From Rudanella lutea DSM 19387 (GTDB lineage Bacteria > Bacteroidota > Bacteroidia > Cytophagales > Spirosomataceae): a stretch of 64,000 bases of DNA. Below the pieces are notes generated by a model, which had not been told where the DNA came from, searched no databases, and was given only the letters and a program-made list of their open reading frames with translations. Each line of letters begins with the position of its first letter. Position 1 is the first letter of the stretch. The stretch spans positions 5,813,844 to 5,877,843 of the forward strand of contig NZ_KB913013.1 in assembly GCF_000383955.1 (NCBI RefSeq). Direction: 5' to 3'. A program made the position numbers and the translations under genes. Positions 15,893 to 24,740 of this stretch are shown here, piece after piece.

Positions 15893-18800
15893 TTATCTGC
15901 GATACAGGTATCCTGTCTTTCTCTCATCAGTGTTTTGTATCCCATACGGAAGCTCAAATTGGCCGAATGGAGCGCAGAACGACTCGACAAACCGTTTGAG
16001 TAGCCTGGATTCCTCAAGTACCTTAGCATCGTCCGATAAATGGTCAATTAAAGGTTGAGTAGCCAGCAAAATTAGCTTGGCTCTCGCTCGCGAAGCCAAC
16101 ACATTAAAGCGTCGGAGATTGTACAGAAACTCGTCTTCTGAGCGAATTAAATCAGGGTCACCAATCCCAAATGAAGCAAAAATTACGTCGCGCTGTTGGC
16201 CTTGAAACCTCTCTACAGTATCGACGGCTCCCCGGATTTTCTCCGGCTTATCATTGGGGAAAAGCTCTTGCAAACGAGTAACAATTCGGCTCATTTGTGC
16301 CCGGTGAGGTGTTACGATGCCAATTGCTTTATCCCAAAATTCGGTGCCAGATTCGTACACTTCATCTGTAACAGGTTTCTCGCTGTTATCAGGAAGAAGC
16401 TCGTGGAGAAGTTGACTTCTTAAACGTCCCCGCAGTAAAAATACCATAGCCGCAATTGTATCGGCTTCAAAGTCGTTTACCTGTCCCGAAGCATCATCGT
16501 CGTACACAAAAGCTGTCGTGGGGTAAGCTGGGTCGAGCAGTTGCCCCCAACCGGATGTCCACACCAACTCACCGGGCCAATTTACAGGCTGAATATCAGG
16601 TAGGGCAGGTAAGTTAAGACGCAGATCGGGGCTGAATGCGCGTAGGCGAGAATCGTACCCTGCCGTGCGGATGAACTCAACAAGCGTAGCGTTTGAGCGG
16701 TAGTTCCAGTTCAGCGGCAATGGTTCTACTCCCTGTACATGCCGTGTGTATTCAAAAATAGAACCGACGTAGCGCTCCAGGTGCGTCGGGGCTTCAGCCT
16801 GGTGGATGGGAGGCAGTTGTAAATCATCCCCTGCTAAAATGTAGGCTCCCTCGTCCGTTGCCTTCGACAGAACCAACGTCGCTGATGCCACATCCATCTG
16901 CGAAGCTTCGTCAATGATGACCAAGTCAAACCACTGCCGTTGCGTCATCATTGGACGAGCATCCTGTTTGTTTCGGGTGGGAGCCGATTTGTACTTTGTG
17001 CTCACTCCCAGATTATGAATTTGGTGTGGGATTCCGGCGACGACAGTTAGTCCTGTCGGTGTAGTCAATTCGTCCTGAAGTTGCTGTACTTCTGGCGGGG
17101 CTTGTAATTGCAACGGAACCAATGGCTGTATTTCAGCAGGTAGATTTGCGGGCGTTTCCTTAGTGCCACCCTGCAGTCGGACCATATGCACAGGTACGTT
17201 GGGCAGTACCGCGTTTAGCAAATCCGGCAAGTCAAGCAACACGTTGTCAATGGCTGAGTAGCCATTCGCCGAGATCAGAATCCTCAAAGGGATATTTCGC
17301 GAATGAGCATCGAGTAAGGCTGCAACAATGATGGCGCGTAATGTCTGACTTTTACCCGTGCCAGGAGGACCCCAAATTAAACTTAACTGCGTCGTGAGTG
17401 AGGTCCGCCAGGCGGTCCACTGCCAATCATTTAAATTTCGACCTTTTGTCTCAAGCACACGTTCCACGGCTGGCCTCACGGCGGCAACATCACGGACAAT
17501 AGCAGTAGAAGCTAAAGATGACCCATCCCATAGAAAGCGGGCTGCGGGCGTAAGCGGATCATAATCGTTAGTAGCCTTTGGGGCGACGGGGGGCAATCCC
17601 AAAGCGACACGAATTGTAGCATTGTCCTGTGCCTCCGCTAATTTCGGGTAGCCTATGCCGGTAAGTGTAAACTTAACTTTTTTAGTTAAATGATCTTTCT
17701 CGACCGGATCTAGCATCACATCTGAAGAGAGATCAATCAAACCAGCCTCTTCTATAGTGTATCTGACACGCTGATTACCTCGCGCGGGGTCATCAACGCG
17801 AGTTAAGTATGCATGGCCATCTAATCTTAAGGCAATTAGCTTGTGTTGTCGATCAATTGCTTCAACTGTTACACTTGTTAAGCCTGCATCTGCAATAGTG
17901 TTAAGTTCTCCTGTTCCTTCAACTTTATAATCGGGTTCGCACAAACGCTTTGGAAACTGAACCAGAAAATCAGGACGGCTACGCGGAGATAATGCAAAGC
18001 CAATATCGCCCGGACGAACGTTAATATCTCGTGAGTCATCGCCCAGTCGGTACACCCAAAGCCCCGTACTCGTCTGCAAATTCTTACCAGCCGTTTCGCT
18101 TAGTTGGCTCAACGCATCGGTACGTTCTTTACCTTCTAACCGAACGGGCAGGTACGCCGATTTAAACTTAGCTTCCCGCTCATGAGCAGGCATGGCGCGT
18201 ATGGCGTAAGATTCCAAATCCTGCAAGGCCGCGTTTAGCCGCGTAAACTCATAAAGCAACGTGCTGAATGGGGGCAGATTTGTTAAACCGCGAGGTGCCC
18301 GATTGGTCAGCTCAGGAGCAGCCAAACGAGCAGGCAGCAAGTCATCTCTCAGGTCTCGTTCTAACCGCGTGACAACTACGCCCAGCGCAAGGAGTTTGTT
18401 CTTGGTCGCCTGTTCAATATTCGCCATCACTCGTTTCCACTGTCCCCGGCGAGTCCACAATTCATGAATTCGCTCAGCCGGAATTAAATCGCTCAATGGG
18501 TCTTGATAGAGTGTAAAGATTTCGGGCGGAGTAAATTCTGGCGTATGATACTGTTGAGCTACCCCGGCTAAGGTGTAGTGATGCGGCAAATTAACAGCGA
18601 TAGTATTGTGTACAACCTGTCCAACAAGCGTAAATGGACTTCGCACGGATGCTTCGTCGTGGTTAACTAACAGTTCAGGAGGAGGAAATAGCCAAGCTAA
18701 TTCACGAATAGTTTGGTCGGCCAAAATAGCGGCCAAGTGCCGCCCGGCAACTCGTTGTAATTGCCGACGTTGTGCGTCGTCCCATAGAAAAATCTGATAT

Positions 18801-20365
18801 GTTGAACGCTTCGGTATGCGGTCAGGATCGGTGGGGTCATTCCGGCGACCTGCTGCGATGTCATCCGTATCGGAACGGCGGACTTCCTCAAGTATACCTC
18901 GTAAGGCTCGTAGAAAATTTAGAAACTCGGTGCGTTCACGGTTCAAATCGCGCGTATCGACAACGAAAACCTCTGTATATCCGTCTTTCTCCCGCTCGTT
19001 CCAACGTATTTTGTGTCTATCGTCCGCGTTTAAAACGCTATAGGGTTCGAGCCAGAAAGCACGCAAACCAAACGTAACAGTTATAGCACTGGCTAAGTCA
19101 TAATCGAGAAATACATAGACGTGCAAGTCGGGCCATCTCGGCATGAGCGCATCAGAGCCAGAGTTGGGCAATACTGAAACCGTGTCGTGCAGCAAAGCCG
19201 CTGCTCGTCCGGGAAAGCGTTCCCGCTGAGCCCGTAAGGAGGGTGTCCGCCGAAAAAACTCGTGGTCGGGTTGAAACTGCGCCAACTCAACTACAGTAGG
19301 GGTACCTAACTGTTTTCTGTTTCCCTGCGTCAAGTTGATAACCTGTGATGTATGACCGGTACGACGCGCTTCAGGCCAGCACCATAGATAATTATAGCTG
19401 ATACTCCCATCTTCCAACGGCCAGGGGTATCCCATAAATTCGCAGCCGCTACATCCATAATCAACGTGCCAAGGCAGTTGCTGCCAGGGCGTAGCTAATA
19501 CTTCAGGAAGTACGTCGGTAAAAAAACGTCGTAAACGGGCCACGAACGTATCGAACGGGGCCAACTCAATGTCGTCTTCCACGGCCTTGGCCAGATTTGC
19601 CAATGAAACTGGGATGCCTTGCTGTGTCAGTTTATACCGGGCCTGCATGACCGCCGAAGCGTCGTAGCTACCTGGCCAAACGGCAGAAGCAGCTACCACA
19701 ACAAGCCGGTCTGTCAGGTTCTGCTCCTGTAACCATCCCGCTAACGTCAGGGCATAGTAAACCACTTCGGCGAAGTAATGTGCGCCGGGTTCCGAAGCCA
19801 GTTTAATGTCGATAACCCGGAGTCGTAAGCGATTGTCAGTATCTGCTAATTGAGTAAGCGAGCCGTCTGGAGCTAGGGCCCACCCATATACTGCTTTCTC
19901 ATCAAGGTCAGCCTCTGAACGAGGAGGCAAGACCTGTATTAGATCAGCATGGTTGAAGCTGAAATCTAGTGGATTGCCTCGTTCATCGACCAACGCCACC
20001 ACCCCCATACCTTGCCGGAACGCGACTGTGTCTGCGGTGTATTTCGCTTCAACGATGAATTGGTGCGGCCTTAAACCAGCGTCTATAATTGGTCTCAAAT
20101 CCTGAGGTTGCGCCCGATTCTTCGGGCCACCTTTTACTTGTATAACACTGTCGGCTCCAAACACATCGACTAATTCATCGACTTTTTCCTCTTGCCAATT
20201 GTAGCCCAACTGACCGGCTATTCCAACTCCTGCACGCGCTTTCTGCGTTTCGGGCATTCCATTCTCTTTACGTGCATCGTCGGTTGGGTACATGCTGAGA
20301 CGAAGCCGTCGTTTACAGCCATTTCGGATAAATGCCGAAAGAACCTTCTTCTGAAAAACAGGCAT
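15893..20365 (-). CDS. RecB-like nuclease fused to Upf1/Dna2-type SF1 helicase
   Basis: 1490 residues. The N-terminus holds a RecB/Cas4/Dna2-like nuclease: VLSAFIRNGCKRRL with Cys17, the catalytic D186-I-K188 (RVIDIK) followed by the helix HYFAEVVYYALTL, and a later cysteine group at C305, C308 and C329. The four cysteines suggest an iron-sulfur cluster as in Dna2 and AddB. The C-terminal half is an SF1B helicase: GPPGTGKS at 999-1006, VIIDEAS near 1152, then LAGDDLQLPP, RSNATL, VERFQGQQ and ASRARAKL as motifs III to VI. Between them is a region of about 500 residues that I cannot name. The gene follows the methyltransferase by seven bases. It probably cuts and unwinds unmodified or invading DNA, or acts in repair; the restriction role is inferred from the pairing. 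Confidence 0.82.
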   Translation of the reverse strand: MPVFQKKVLSAFIRNGCKRRLRLSMYPTDDARKENGMPETQKARAGVGIAGQLGYNWQEEKVDELVDVFGADSVIQVKGGPKNRAQPQDLRPIIDAGLRPHQFIVEAKYTADTVAFRQGMGVVALVDERGNPLDFSFNHADLIQVLPPRSEADLDEKAVYGWALAPDGSLTQLADTDNRLRLRVIDIKLASEPGAHYFAEVVYYALTLAGWLQEQNLTDRLVVVAASAVWPGSYDASAVMQARYKLTQQGIPVSLANLAKAVEDDIELAPFDTFVARLRRFFTDVLPEVLATPWQQLPWHVDYGCSGCEFMGYPWPLEDGSISYNYLWCWPEARRTGHTSQVINLTQGNRKQLGTPTVVELAQFQPDHEFFRRTPSLRAQRERFPGRAAALLHDTVSVLPNSGSDALMPRWPDLHVYVFLDYDLASAITVTFGLRAFWLEPYSVLNADDRHKIRWNEREKDGYTEVFVVDTRDLNRERTEFLNFLRALRGILEEVRRSDTDDIAAGRRNDPTDPDRIPKRSTYQIFLWDDAQRRQLQRVAGRHLAAILADQTIRELAWLFPPPELLVNHDEASVRSPFTLVGQVVHNTIAVNLPHHYTLAGVAQQYHTPEFTPPEIFTLYQDPLSDLIPAERIHELWTRRGQWKRVMANIEQATKNKLLALGVVVTRLERDLRDDLLPARLAAPELTNRAPRGLTNLPPFSTLLYEFTRLNAALQDLESYAIRAMPAHEREAKFKSAYLPVRLEGKERTDALSQLSETAGKNLQTSTGLWVYRLGDDSRDINVRPGDIGFALSPRSRPDFLVQFPKRLCEPDYKVEGTGELNTIADAGLTSVTVEAIDRQHKLIALRLDGHAYLTRVDDPARGNQRVRYTIEEAGLIDLSSDVMLDPVEKDHLTKKVKFTLTGIGYPKLAEAQDNATIRVALGLPPVAPKATNDYDPLTPAARFLWDGSSLASTAIVRDVAAVRPAVERVLETKGRNLNDWQWTAWRTSLTTQLSLIWGPPGTGKSQTLRAIIVAALLDAHSRNIPLRILISANGYSAIDNVLLDLPDLLNAVLPNVPVHMVRLQGGTKETPANLPAEIQPLVPLQLQAPPEVQQLQDELTTPTGLTVVAGIPHQIHNLGVSTKYKSAPTRNKQDARPMMTQRQWFDLVIIDEASQMDVASATLVLSKATDEGAYILAGDDLQLPPIHQAEAPTHLERYVGSIFEYTRHVQGVEPLPLNWNYRSNATLVEFIRTAGYDSRLRAFSPDLRLNLPALPDIQPVNWPGELVWTSGWGQLLDPAYPTTAFVYDDDASGQVNDFEADTIAAMVFLLRGRLRSQLLHELLPDNSEKPVTDEVYESGTEFWDKAIGIVTPHRAQMSRIVTRLQELFPNDKPEKIRGAVDTVERFQGQQRDVIFASFGIGDPDLIRSEDEFLYNLRRFNVLASRARAKLILLATQPLIDHLSDDAKVLEESRLLKRFVESFCAPFGQFELPYGIQNTDERKTGYLYRR

Positions 20366-20372
20366 GGACGTA

Positions 20373-21440
20373 TTAAAGTGGATGAGGGGTTAAATCGACA
20401 CCAACGGCTCTGAAGCCTAACTCTCTTGCTGCCAGCAACGACGTATTGGAACCGGCGAAGGGGTCTAGCAGCCATCCGGGTCGTGTGGTTTCGCTACAAC
20501 CACAGCTTTCCCAACCAACGTGCTGCTTCAGTGCGAACGTAAATTCACGGAAGTACCCACCTAAAGCCTGCTTGGCTTCGTCGGCCAATTGCTGGACTCG
20601 GGGCGAATTTTTGCCTGATCCATTTTGCAGTTTTTTACCCATTCCGACATCGGAAATACCAACGGCACGAATAGCAGCTAAGTGGTCTTCGGTTAAGTTA
20701 TGTTCTTGAAAAAGTTCGATGGCTCGCCGGGCTTGTTTGCGGTTCGGGTTAAGAGCTGGCGACGGTTCCACTTGCCGCTGATGAGGTTTGCCACACTGTT
20801 CACAGACCCGCTCAGGACAAGCCAATAACAGAATTCGCCGGGCTAATTCTTTAGGAAAAGGAGCTACGTGTCCACTTTGACCCCGGCTCGGTGCTACGTG
20901 CCAGACATCGCCAATTTCGGCCTCCGGTATACGGTCGTTTAGAGCAAACCGGTCAAAGTAATACGTCTCTGTTGCCTTCTTTCTGGGTGGAACCAGTTGA
21001 AGAACAGTTTCGTGACGACTGGCTAGTCGGCGCGGTGAGGCTGTCGGCACACTGCTAGGTTTACTCCAAATTATCCGATGGGCAACCCTCCACCCCTTCT
21101 CCCTCATCGCCAACTCGAAAAGAATCGGAGTACCGACCAGAAACCCGTTATGATGCGTATCCGCCAAGTTAATAAATACTGAAGCATGAGGAGCCAACCA
21201 GCGTGCCCAGAGTGCTACTGTATCAGATAACACCTCTATATACTCATCAGGTGTATCTTCCTGACCGAGTTGTTCATCGTGTTCGTAATCTCGACGTTTC
21301 CAGTACGGCGGGGACGTTAGAATTACATCAAAACCCTGAACAGGAAATTGCAAAGACAAAACATCTAAATTCTTTGCATTTCCCTGTAAAATTTGATGAT
21401 CAGGTAAATGAATCTCAACAACAGGTGGCTCTACAACCAT
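20373..21440 (-). CDS. site-specific DNA methyltransferase (TSPPY type)
   Basis: 355 residues. The catalytic motif TSPPYW is at residues 42-47 and the SAM-binding motif DPFAGSNTS is near the C-terminus, an order typical of beta-class amino-methyltransferases; SPPY favours N4-cytosine over N6-adenine. An insertion of about 100 residues between them carries two CxxC or CxC pairs (CEQCGK and CGCSE), likely a zinc-binding element. It is the first gene of a two-gene unit with the helicase-nuclease. A promoter with a TTG box, a 20-bp spacer and TACTTTCG lies upstream (21464-21494). It could be the modification half of a restriction-type system. Confidence 0.88.
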   Translation of the reverse strand: MVVEPPVVEIHLPDHQILQGNAKNLDVLSLQFPVQGFDVILTSPPYWKRRDYEHDEQLGQEDTPDEYIEVLSDTVALWARWLAPHASVFINLADTHHNGFLVGTPILFELAMREKGWRVAHRIIWSKPSSVPTASPRRLASRHETVLQLVPPRKKATETYYFDRFALNDRIPEAEIGDVWHVAPSRGQSGHVAPFPKELARRILLLACPERVCEQCGKPHQRQVEPSPALNPNRKQARRAIELFQEHNLTEDHLAAIRAVGISDVGMGKKLQNGSGKNSPRVQQLADEAKQALGGYFREFTFALKQHVGWESCGCSETTRPGWLLDPFAGSNTSLLAARELGFRAVGVDLTPHPL

Positions 21441-21463
21441 ACCTTAAATCTATAGTTAATTGT

Positions 21464-21494
21464 CGAAAGTATAAAATAGGCTTGGTACATACAA
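21464..21494 (-). promoter_or_regulatory. probable promoter of the methyltransferase/helicase unit
   Basis: Read on the minus strand: TTG (21494-21492), a 20-bp spacer, then TACTTTCG (21471-21464), one base from the Bacteroidota -7 consensus. The start codon at 21440 is 24 bp downstream. Confidence 0.45.
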
Positions 21495-21548
21495 TCCCGT
21501 GTTGAGATGCAGATGGTGACTTCTTCTTTCAGATCTGTCAACTATCAT

Positions 21549-21806
21549 TCACCCCTCCCAATCTGCACCACCATAATATTCATCCAGAGCCAGCATCTTC
21601 ATCGCGTCCTGCTCAGCCACAGGCCGGGCCTGGAACCGCTCCGGGTTATCGATGCCCTCAGCAATGACGATGCTGACGACTTCGCCCATACTGTCCTTGA
21701 CCTCATACACCGATACCGACTCCTGCTGCACAAAGACGAATTGAACATCGTCGTTTCCTCGTCCATCGAGAATTTTGCTACCTGATTGTTTGTGTTCGGC
21801 TCCCAT
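21549..21806 (-). CDS. small hypothetical protein
   Basis: 85 residues, acidic, with a predicted beta-rich middle (DDVQFVFVQQESVSVYEV) and an acidic end (YYGGADWEG). No signal peptide or membrane segment is visible and I do not recognise the family. Its promoter (TATATTTG on the minus strand, 21838-21831) overlaps one of the backbone palindromes, so it appears to belong to the plasmid regulon. Codon use resembles that of its neighbours, unlike the overlapping reading on the opposite strand. Confidence 0.55.
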   Translation of the reverse strand: MGAEHKQSGSKILDGRGNDDVQFVFVQQESVSVYEVKDSMGEVVSIVIAEGIDNPERFQARPVAEQDAMKMLALDEYYGGADWEG

Positions 21807-21812
21807 AAGCTA

Positions 21813-21847
21813 CCTAAATAGTTGAATAGTCAAATATACAACTATTG
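21813..21847 (-). promoter_or_regulatory. promoter with overlapping backbone palindrome
   Basis: TATATTTG (minus strand 21838-21831) is a perfect TAnnTTTG box. It is overlapped by AATAGTTGAATAGTC, and AACTATTG follows upstream, half sites of the repeat family seen elsewhere. A repressor bound here would block the small gene ending at 21549. Confidence 0.55.
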
Positions 21848-21860
21848 CTTAAAAATGCAT

Positions 21861-22520
21861 TCATAGACCCTGACGTTTATAGCTTCTTGAAGCCTGCACG
21901 GGTTCGTCGGACTGCGCTGGTTTAGCTACTCCAGGCTGCACCTGCCCAATTGGTGTTTTGAGCGTTTGTGCTTTATGGCCTTCTATCGCCATTGGTGCGC
22001 CGGGCGTTAGGCCGTGCCGCTCCTCTATCGCCCGGCAGAACCGCCCGACCTCCCGAAAGTTAAAGCTGGTTTGGGCGGTGTTCCTACCGGTTCCGTCTAC
22101 CCGGCTGGCGATGATATGAAAGTGTTCGTGTTCCCGATCCCGATGCCGGAAGGCTACCATTGGGTTATTCTCCATCCCAAATGTGCGGGCGAACGACTCG
22201 CAGATTTTCACCATGATGTCGGCTGAGGGGTACTCACCGGGCGGAAACGAAAAACTTTGGTGCCATACCGGTTTACGTACCCGGTCGTTCAGGCTGGCCA
22301 CCGACTGCATGGCCGTAGCCATTTGTTCCAGGTTCAGCCGCTGCTTGTTCTCGGTTCGTAACTTCTCGTCGCTGACAATAGTTACGCCGACGTGTTGCAC
22401 AAAGAGCAACTCACCCCGGATTCGGGTACGGTCGAGGCTGTGATTGGCGCGGGTTTCGTAATAACAGTACTGCATGGCGCCCAAAAAGCTGGAGCCAAAC
22501 CGGGCTACTTTCCCTATCAT
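21861..22520 (-). CDS. relaxase/mobilization nuclease, MobB-like (short form)
   Basis: 219 residues. The N-terminus MIGKVARFGSSFLGAMQYC resembles Bacteroidetes MobB relaxases, and EHEHFHIIASRVDGTG supplies the HxHxH metal-binding signature of the relaxase nuclease. The catalytic tyrosine would lie among the early Tyr residues (YCYYE). The protein is shorter than most relaxases and stops soon after the nuclease core, with no long C-terminal domain, so it is either a minimal relaxase or shortened. Its start overlaps the stop of the MobA-like gene. It would nick the candidate oriT at 23.0-23.25 kb. Confidence 0.78.
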   Translation of the reverse strand: MIGKVARFGSSFLGAMQYCYYETRANHSLDRTRIRGELLFVQHVGVTIVSDEKLRTENKQRLNLEQMATAMQSVASLNDRVRKPVWHQSFSFPPGEYPSADIMVKICESFARTFGMENNPMVAFRHRDREHEHFHIIASRVDGTGRNTAQTSFNFREVGRFCRAIEERHGLTPGAPMAIEGHKAQTLKTPIGQVQPGVAKPAQSDEPVQASRSYKRQGL

Positions 22521-23020
22521 TTTTTGGGATGCGGGTTAAAGCTATCGCTGATTTTTTGCAACTGCTCAAGCACTTCGGACAGGGTTAGCTGCTGCCCTTC
22601 TGCTATGAGCTTATCAAGTTGGGCAACGGTGGTGTACCGGGCCATGTTCGACTGGCAGTACTGCCTCACCTGCCCCGCAATCTCGCCCACTTCGTACACG
22701 ACAGCCCGGATGTCCTGAGCATAGACCGAATCTTCTGCGGCTCGCTGACTGATATACCAAAGTGCCGTTGTGAGCCTGTCCAGTTTTCCCAATTGAGCCG
22801 TGACTTCGGGCGGCAGTTGGCGAAGCCGGGGCAGTTGATCTAACTGCCCCAATGCTCCTGTTCGCAATAGCTGCGACACACTGATACCCGATTGCTGACT
22901 GAGCGTTTTAAGGGCTTTTCGCTCCTGCGGTGAGAGCCGCACGAATACGCCCGTTGATTTCGTCTCGGATGATTTCTCCGGCCTGACCCCTACCCCGCCT
23001 TCCTTCTGCTTGCCTGCCAT
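22517..23020 (-). CDS. MobA-like relaxosome accessory protein
   Basis: 167 residues. A ribbon-helix-helix-type segment (about residues 24-56: TGVFVRLSPQERKALKTLSQ) is followed by helical regions, as in MobA/MobC accessory proteins that bind oriT next to a relaxase. It is co-transcribed with and overlaps the relaxase gene, and it diverges from the TraA-like operon across a repeat-rich region. Confidence 0.75.
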   Translation of the reverse strand: MAGKQKEGGVGVRPEKSSETKSTGVFVRLSPQERKALKTLSQQSGISVSQLLRTGALGQLDQLPRLRQLPPEVTAQLGKLDRLTTALWYISQRAAEDSVYAQDIRAVVYEVGEIAGQVRQYCQSNMARYTTVAQLDKLIAEGQQLTLSEVLEQLQKISDSFNPHPKK

Positions 23021-23250
23021 TCAAGACTCCTGTATATACAAAAACATAGCTTGCTACACACCTCAAGTTTGGTTGCATCGGTCAACTCGGTTGCCCCGTA
23101 CATCTTTTGCAACGCTTGCAATTCGGCTGGCTTGGGTGCAGGCGTTGCTTTTACCAACCAGGTTGTCTTGTACACCCCTTGCAACTTACCCATTCAAACC
23201 AACCAAGTTGTTTCAGTTGTATGAGTTGCAAATATGTAATTTATTATTTT
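23021..23250. other. candidate oriT: GTTG/CAAC-rich intergenic region
   Basis: The region between the divergent MobA-like and TraA-like genes is packed with GTTG and CAAC words, several as short palindromes: CAACTCGGTTG, CAACCAGGTTG and CAACCAAGTTG, plus the repeat TTTTGCAACGCTTGCAA. It has no credible gene. The place directly upstream of relaxase accessory genes is where oriT is usually found. The nick site cannot be told from sequence alone. Confidence 0.45.
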
Positions 23251-23253
23251 ATT

Positions 23254-23273
23254 TTGTGTAATTTTTTACACAA
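23254..23273. promoter_or_regulatory. TTGTGTAA-TTTT-TTACACAA palindrome
   Basis: A perfect 8-bp inverted repeat with a TTTT loop, 10 bp before the TraA-like start. It is likely a regulator site in the 5' leader or promoter; an attenuating hairpin is less likely, being so AT-rich. Confidence 0.5.
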
Positions 23274-23283
23274 TTTAAATAGA

Positions 23284-24171
23284 ATGACCGGGAAGATTAT
23301 AGCCATTCACACGTCCAAAGGAGGCATGGGCAAGTCCACGCTCACGGCCATCATAGCTTCGTATTTAGCGTATGTCGACAAGCAGCGTATCATCGTGTTC
23401 GACTGCGACCCACCCCAGCACTCCATCTCTGATTTGCGGGAGGAAGAGTTGGCCACCCAATCTACATTGGCCCAAACCTATCATGCTCTTTCTACAACCG
23501 AGCTAATGCAGATGGCGCAACCTTACTCCAGTGCCAATGATCAGGCGGCTTTTGAACGGTACCGCAACAACCGACAGCACGGGGTAGCGGAGCACTATGC
23601 CATTCATGCCCTACCCTTCTCGGCACTCCAGGAATTGGATATGAACCGGGTACGTGCAGACTTCGACTACATCTTCCTGGATATGGGCGGGCAGTTCAAC
23701 GCCGGGATTCTTCGCGCCCTTGCCGAGACCGATATACTATTGGTGCCGTTCACGACGCAGCAGGTTGACGTAACGGCTTCCATTCAGTACGTCGGGGCTA
23801 TTCTGGATTATGTAATGAATAGGCAGCTACCTGACTACCTAACTATCCGGTGTTTTTGGAACAAGTACAAGTTCACTTTCAATCGACGGGCCGATGCATT
23901 GGAAGCCTATCTGTCCGGGGTGTTCCGAAACGAGGTGATGCCGGTTTCTTTCCTCCGAACGCGGCTTAACGATGCCGATGCCGGCTTCGACAGAGCAAAG
24001 ATGCTGACGACCATAGCGTCGCCCGTGCTCATGCCGGCAGGGCGGTATGTCCGGCGAAAGGAAGATACAAAACCAGCCGAATGGCGGGAGGCTCAGTACT
24101 TACAGGACATCGTTGGCCTCATTCAGGAAATCAATTCGCTACTGCCTGTTTCAGCAATCGCTAATCGCTAA
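23284..24171 (+). CDS. traA: TraA-like ParA-family ATPase
   Basis: 295 residues from the ATG at 23284; the frame is open upstream through the repeat region, but that part is not protein-like. The Walker A motif is KGGMGKST (residues 12-19), with IVFDCDPP as the A' strand and YIFLDMGGQ in place of Walker B. Bacteroidetes transfer elements carry such a ParA-like gene (TraA) at the head of a small operon next to mobilization genes. Its role is probably to position the transfer complex or DNA rather than partition, since a separate parA exists at 3.2 kb. It overlaps the next start by one base. Confidence 0.8.
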   Translation: MTGKIIAIHTSKGGMGKSTLTAIIASYLAYVDKQRIIVFDCDPPQHSISDLREEELATQSTLAQTYHALSTTELMQMAQPYSSANDQAAFERYRNNRQHGVAEHYAIHALPFSALQELDMNRVRADFDYIFLDMGGQFNAGILRALAETDILLVPFTTQQVDVTASIQYVGAILDYVMNRQLPDYLTIRCFWNKYKFTFNRRADALEAYLSGVFRNEVMPVSFLRTRLNDADAGFDRAKMLTTIASPVLMPAGRYVRRKEDTKPAEWREAQYLQDIVGLIQEINSLLPVSAIANR

Positions 24172-24737
24172 TGGATCTCGACAAATACCGTCGGCCTACT
24201 CCGGCCAAAAGCGAAGAAGACTCTGCAACGCCATTAGGCCGCCACCACCCGCAAGCCCCGGCTCTGGGTGGTGCAGTCGATAGCCTACGGCAGAAAGCAA
24301 ACCGCTACCGGGATTTCGTGCATCAGGAAGCAGAGCCCGCAAAGCCTGCTGAACCAGATACTTCTTCACCAACGTCCTCCCCTACCCTGGCCGAGGTCAC
24401 TCCTTCGCCTGACCAGCCAACTACAGAAGTATCGAAAGGCAATAAATTTAAGTCGGATTCAACCCCGCGTAAGCAAACCGTCCGGCCACCGACTTCGCCG
24501 AAGAAACGGGAGCCGTCTCCCCAAACCGGAGTCAAGATTGTCTATCTGGATGATGCCATGCGCGAGGAATATATTCAGATAGCTGGCTATCTCATGTTGA
24601 AGCACCGGGTCAAACTAACTATGACCGCCTACTTCTGCTTCCTGCACGATCAGGCGGTGGCGCAACAATCAGACGAAACTTTTCTCAACACCCTTGCCCA
24701 ATTCGTCAAGAGAGACGGAGGGGCGACAAACCCATAA
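24171..24737 (+). CDS. TraB/DUF3408-like transfer protein
   Basis: 188 residues. The first 120 residues are Pro, Ser, Thr and Glu-rich and probably disordered; the C-terminal 65 residues (VKIVYLDDAMREEYIQIAGY onward) form a compact domain resembling the DUF3408 proteins that follow traA in Bacteroidetes elements. The start overlaps the traA stop by one base, which shows coupling. It likely assists the ATPase in relaxosome or DNA positioning. The family call rests mainly on context and domain layout. Confidence 0.58.
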   Translation: MDLDKYRRPTPAKSEEDSATPLGRHHPQAPALGGAVDSLRQKANRYRDFVHQEAEPAKPAEPDTSSPTSSPTLAEVTPSPDQPTTEVSKGNKFKSDSTPRKQTVRPPTSPKKREPSPQTGVKIVYLDDAMREEYIQIAGYLMLKHRVKLTMTAYFCFLHDQAVAQQSDETFLNTLAQFVKRDGGATNP

Positions 24738-24740
24738 TTT

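Noticed and set aside
23021-23250. CRISPR array
   Set aside because: The GTTG/CAAC words are short, irregularly spaced and lack uniform repeats or spacers; no cas gene is in the window.
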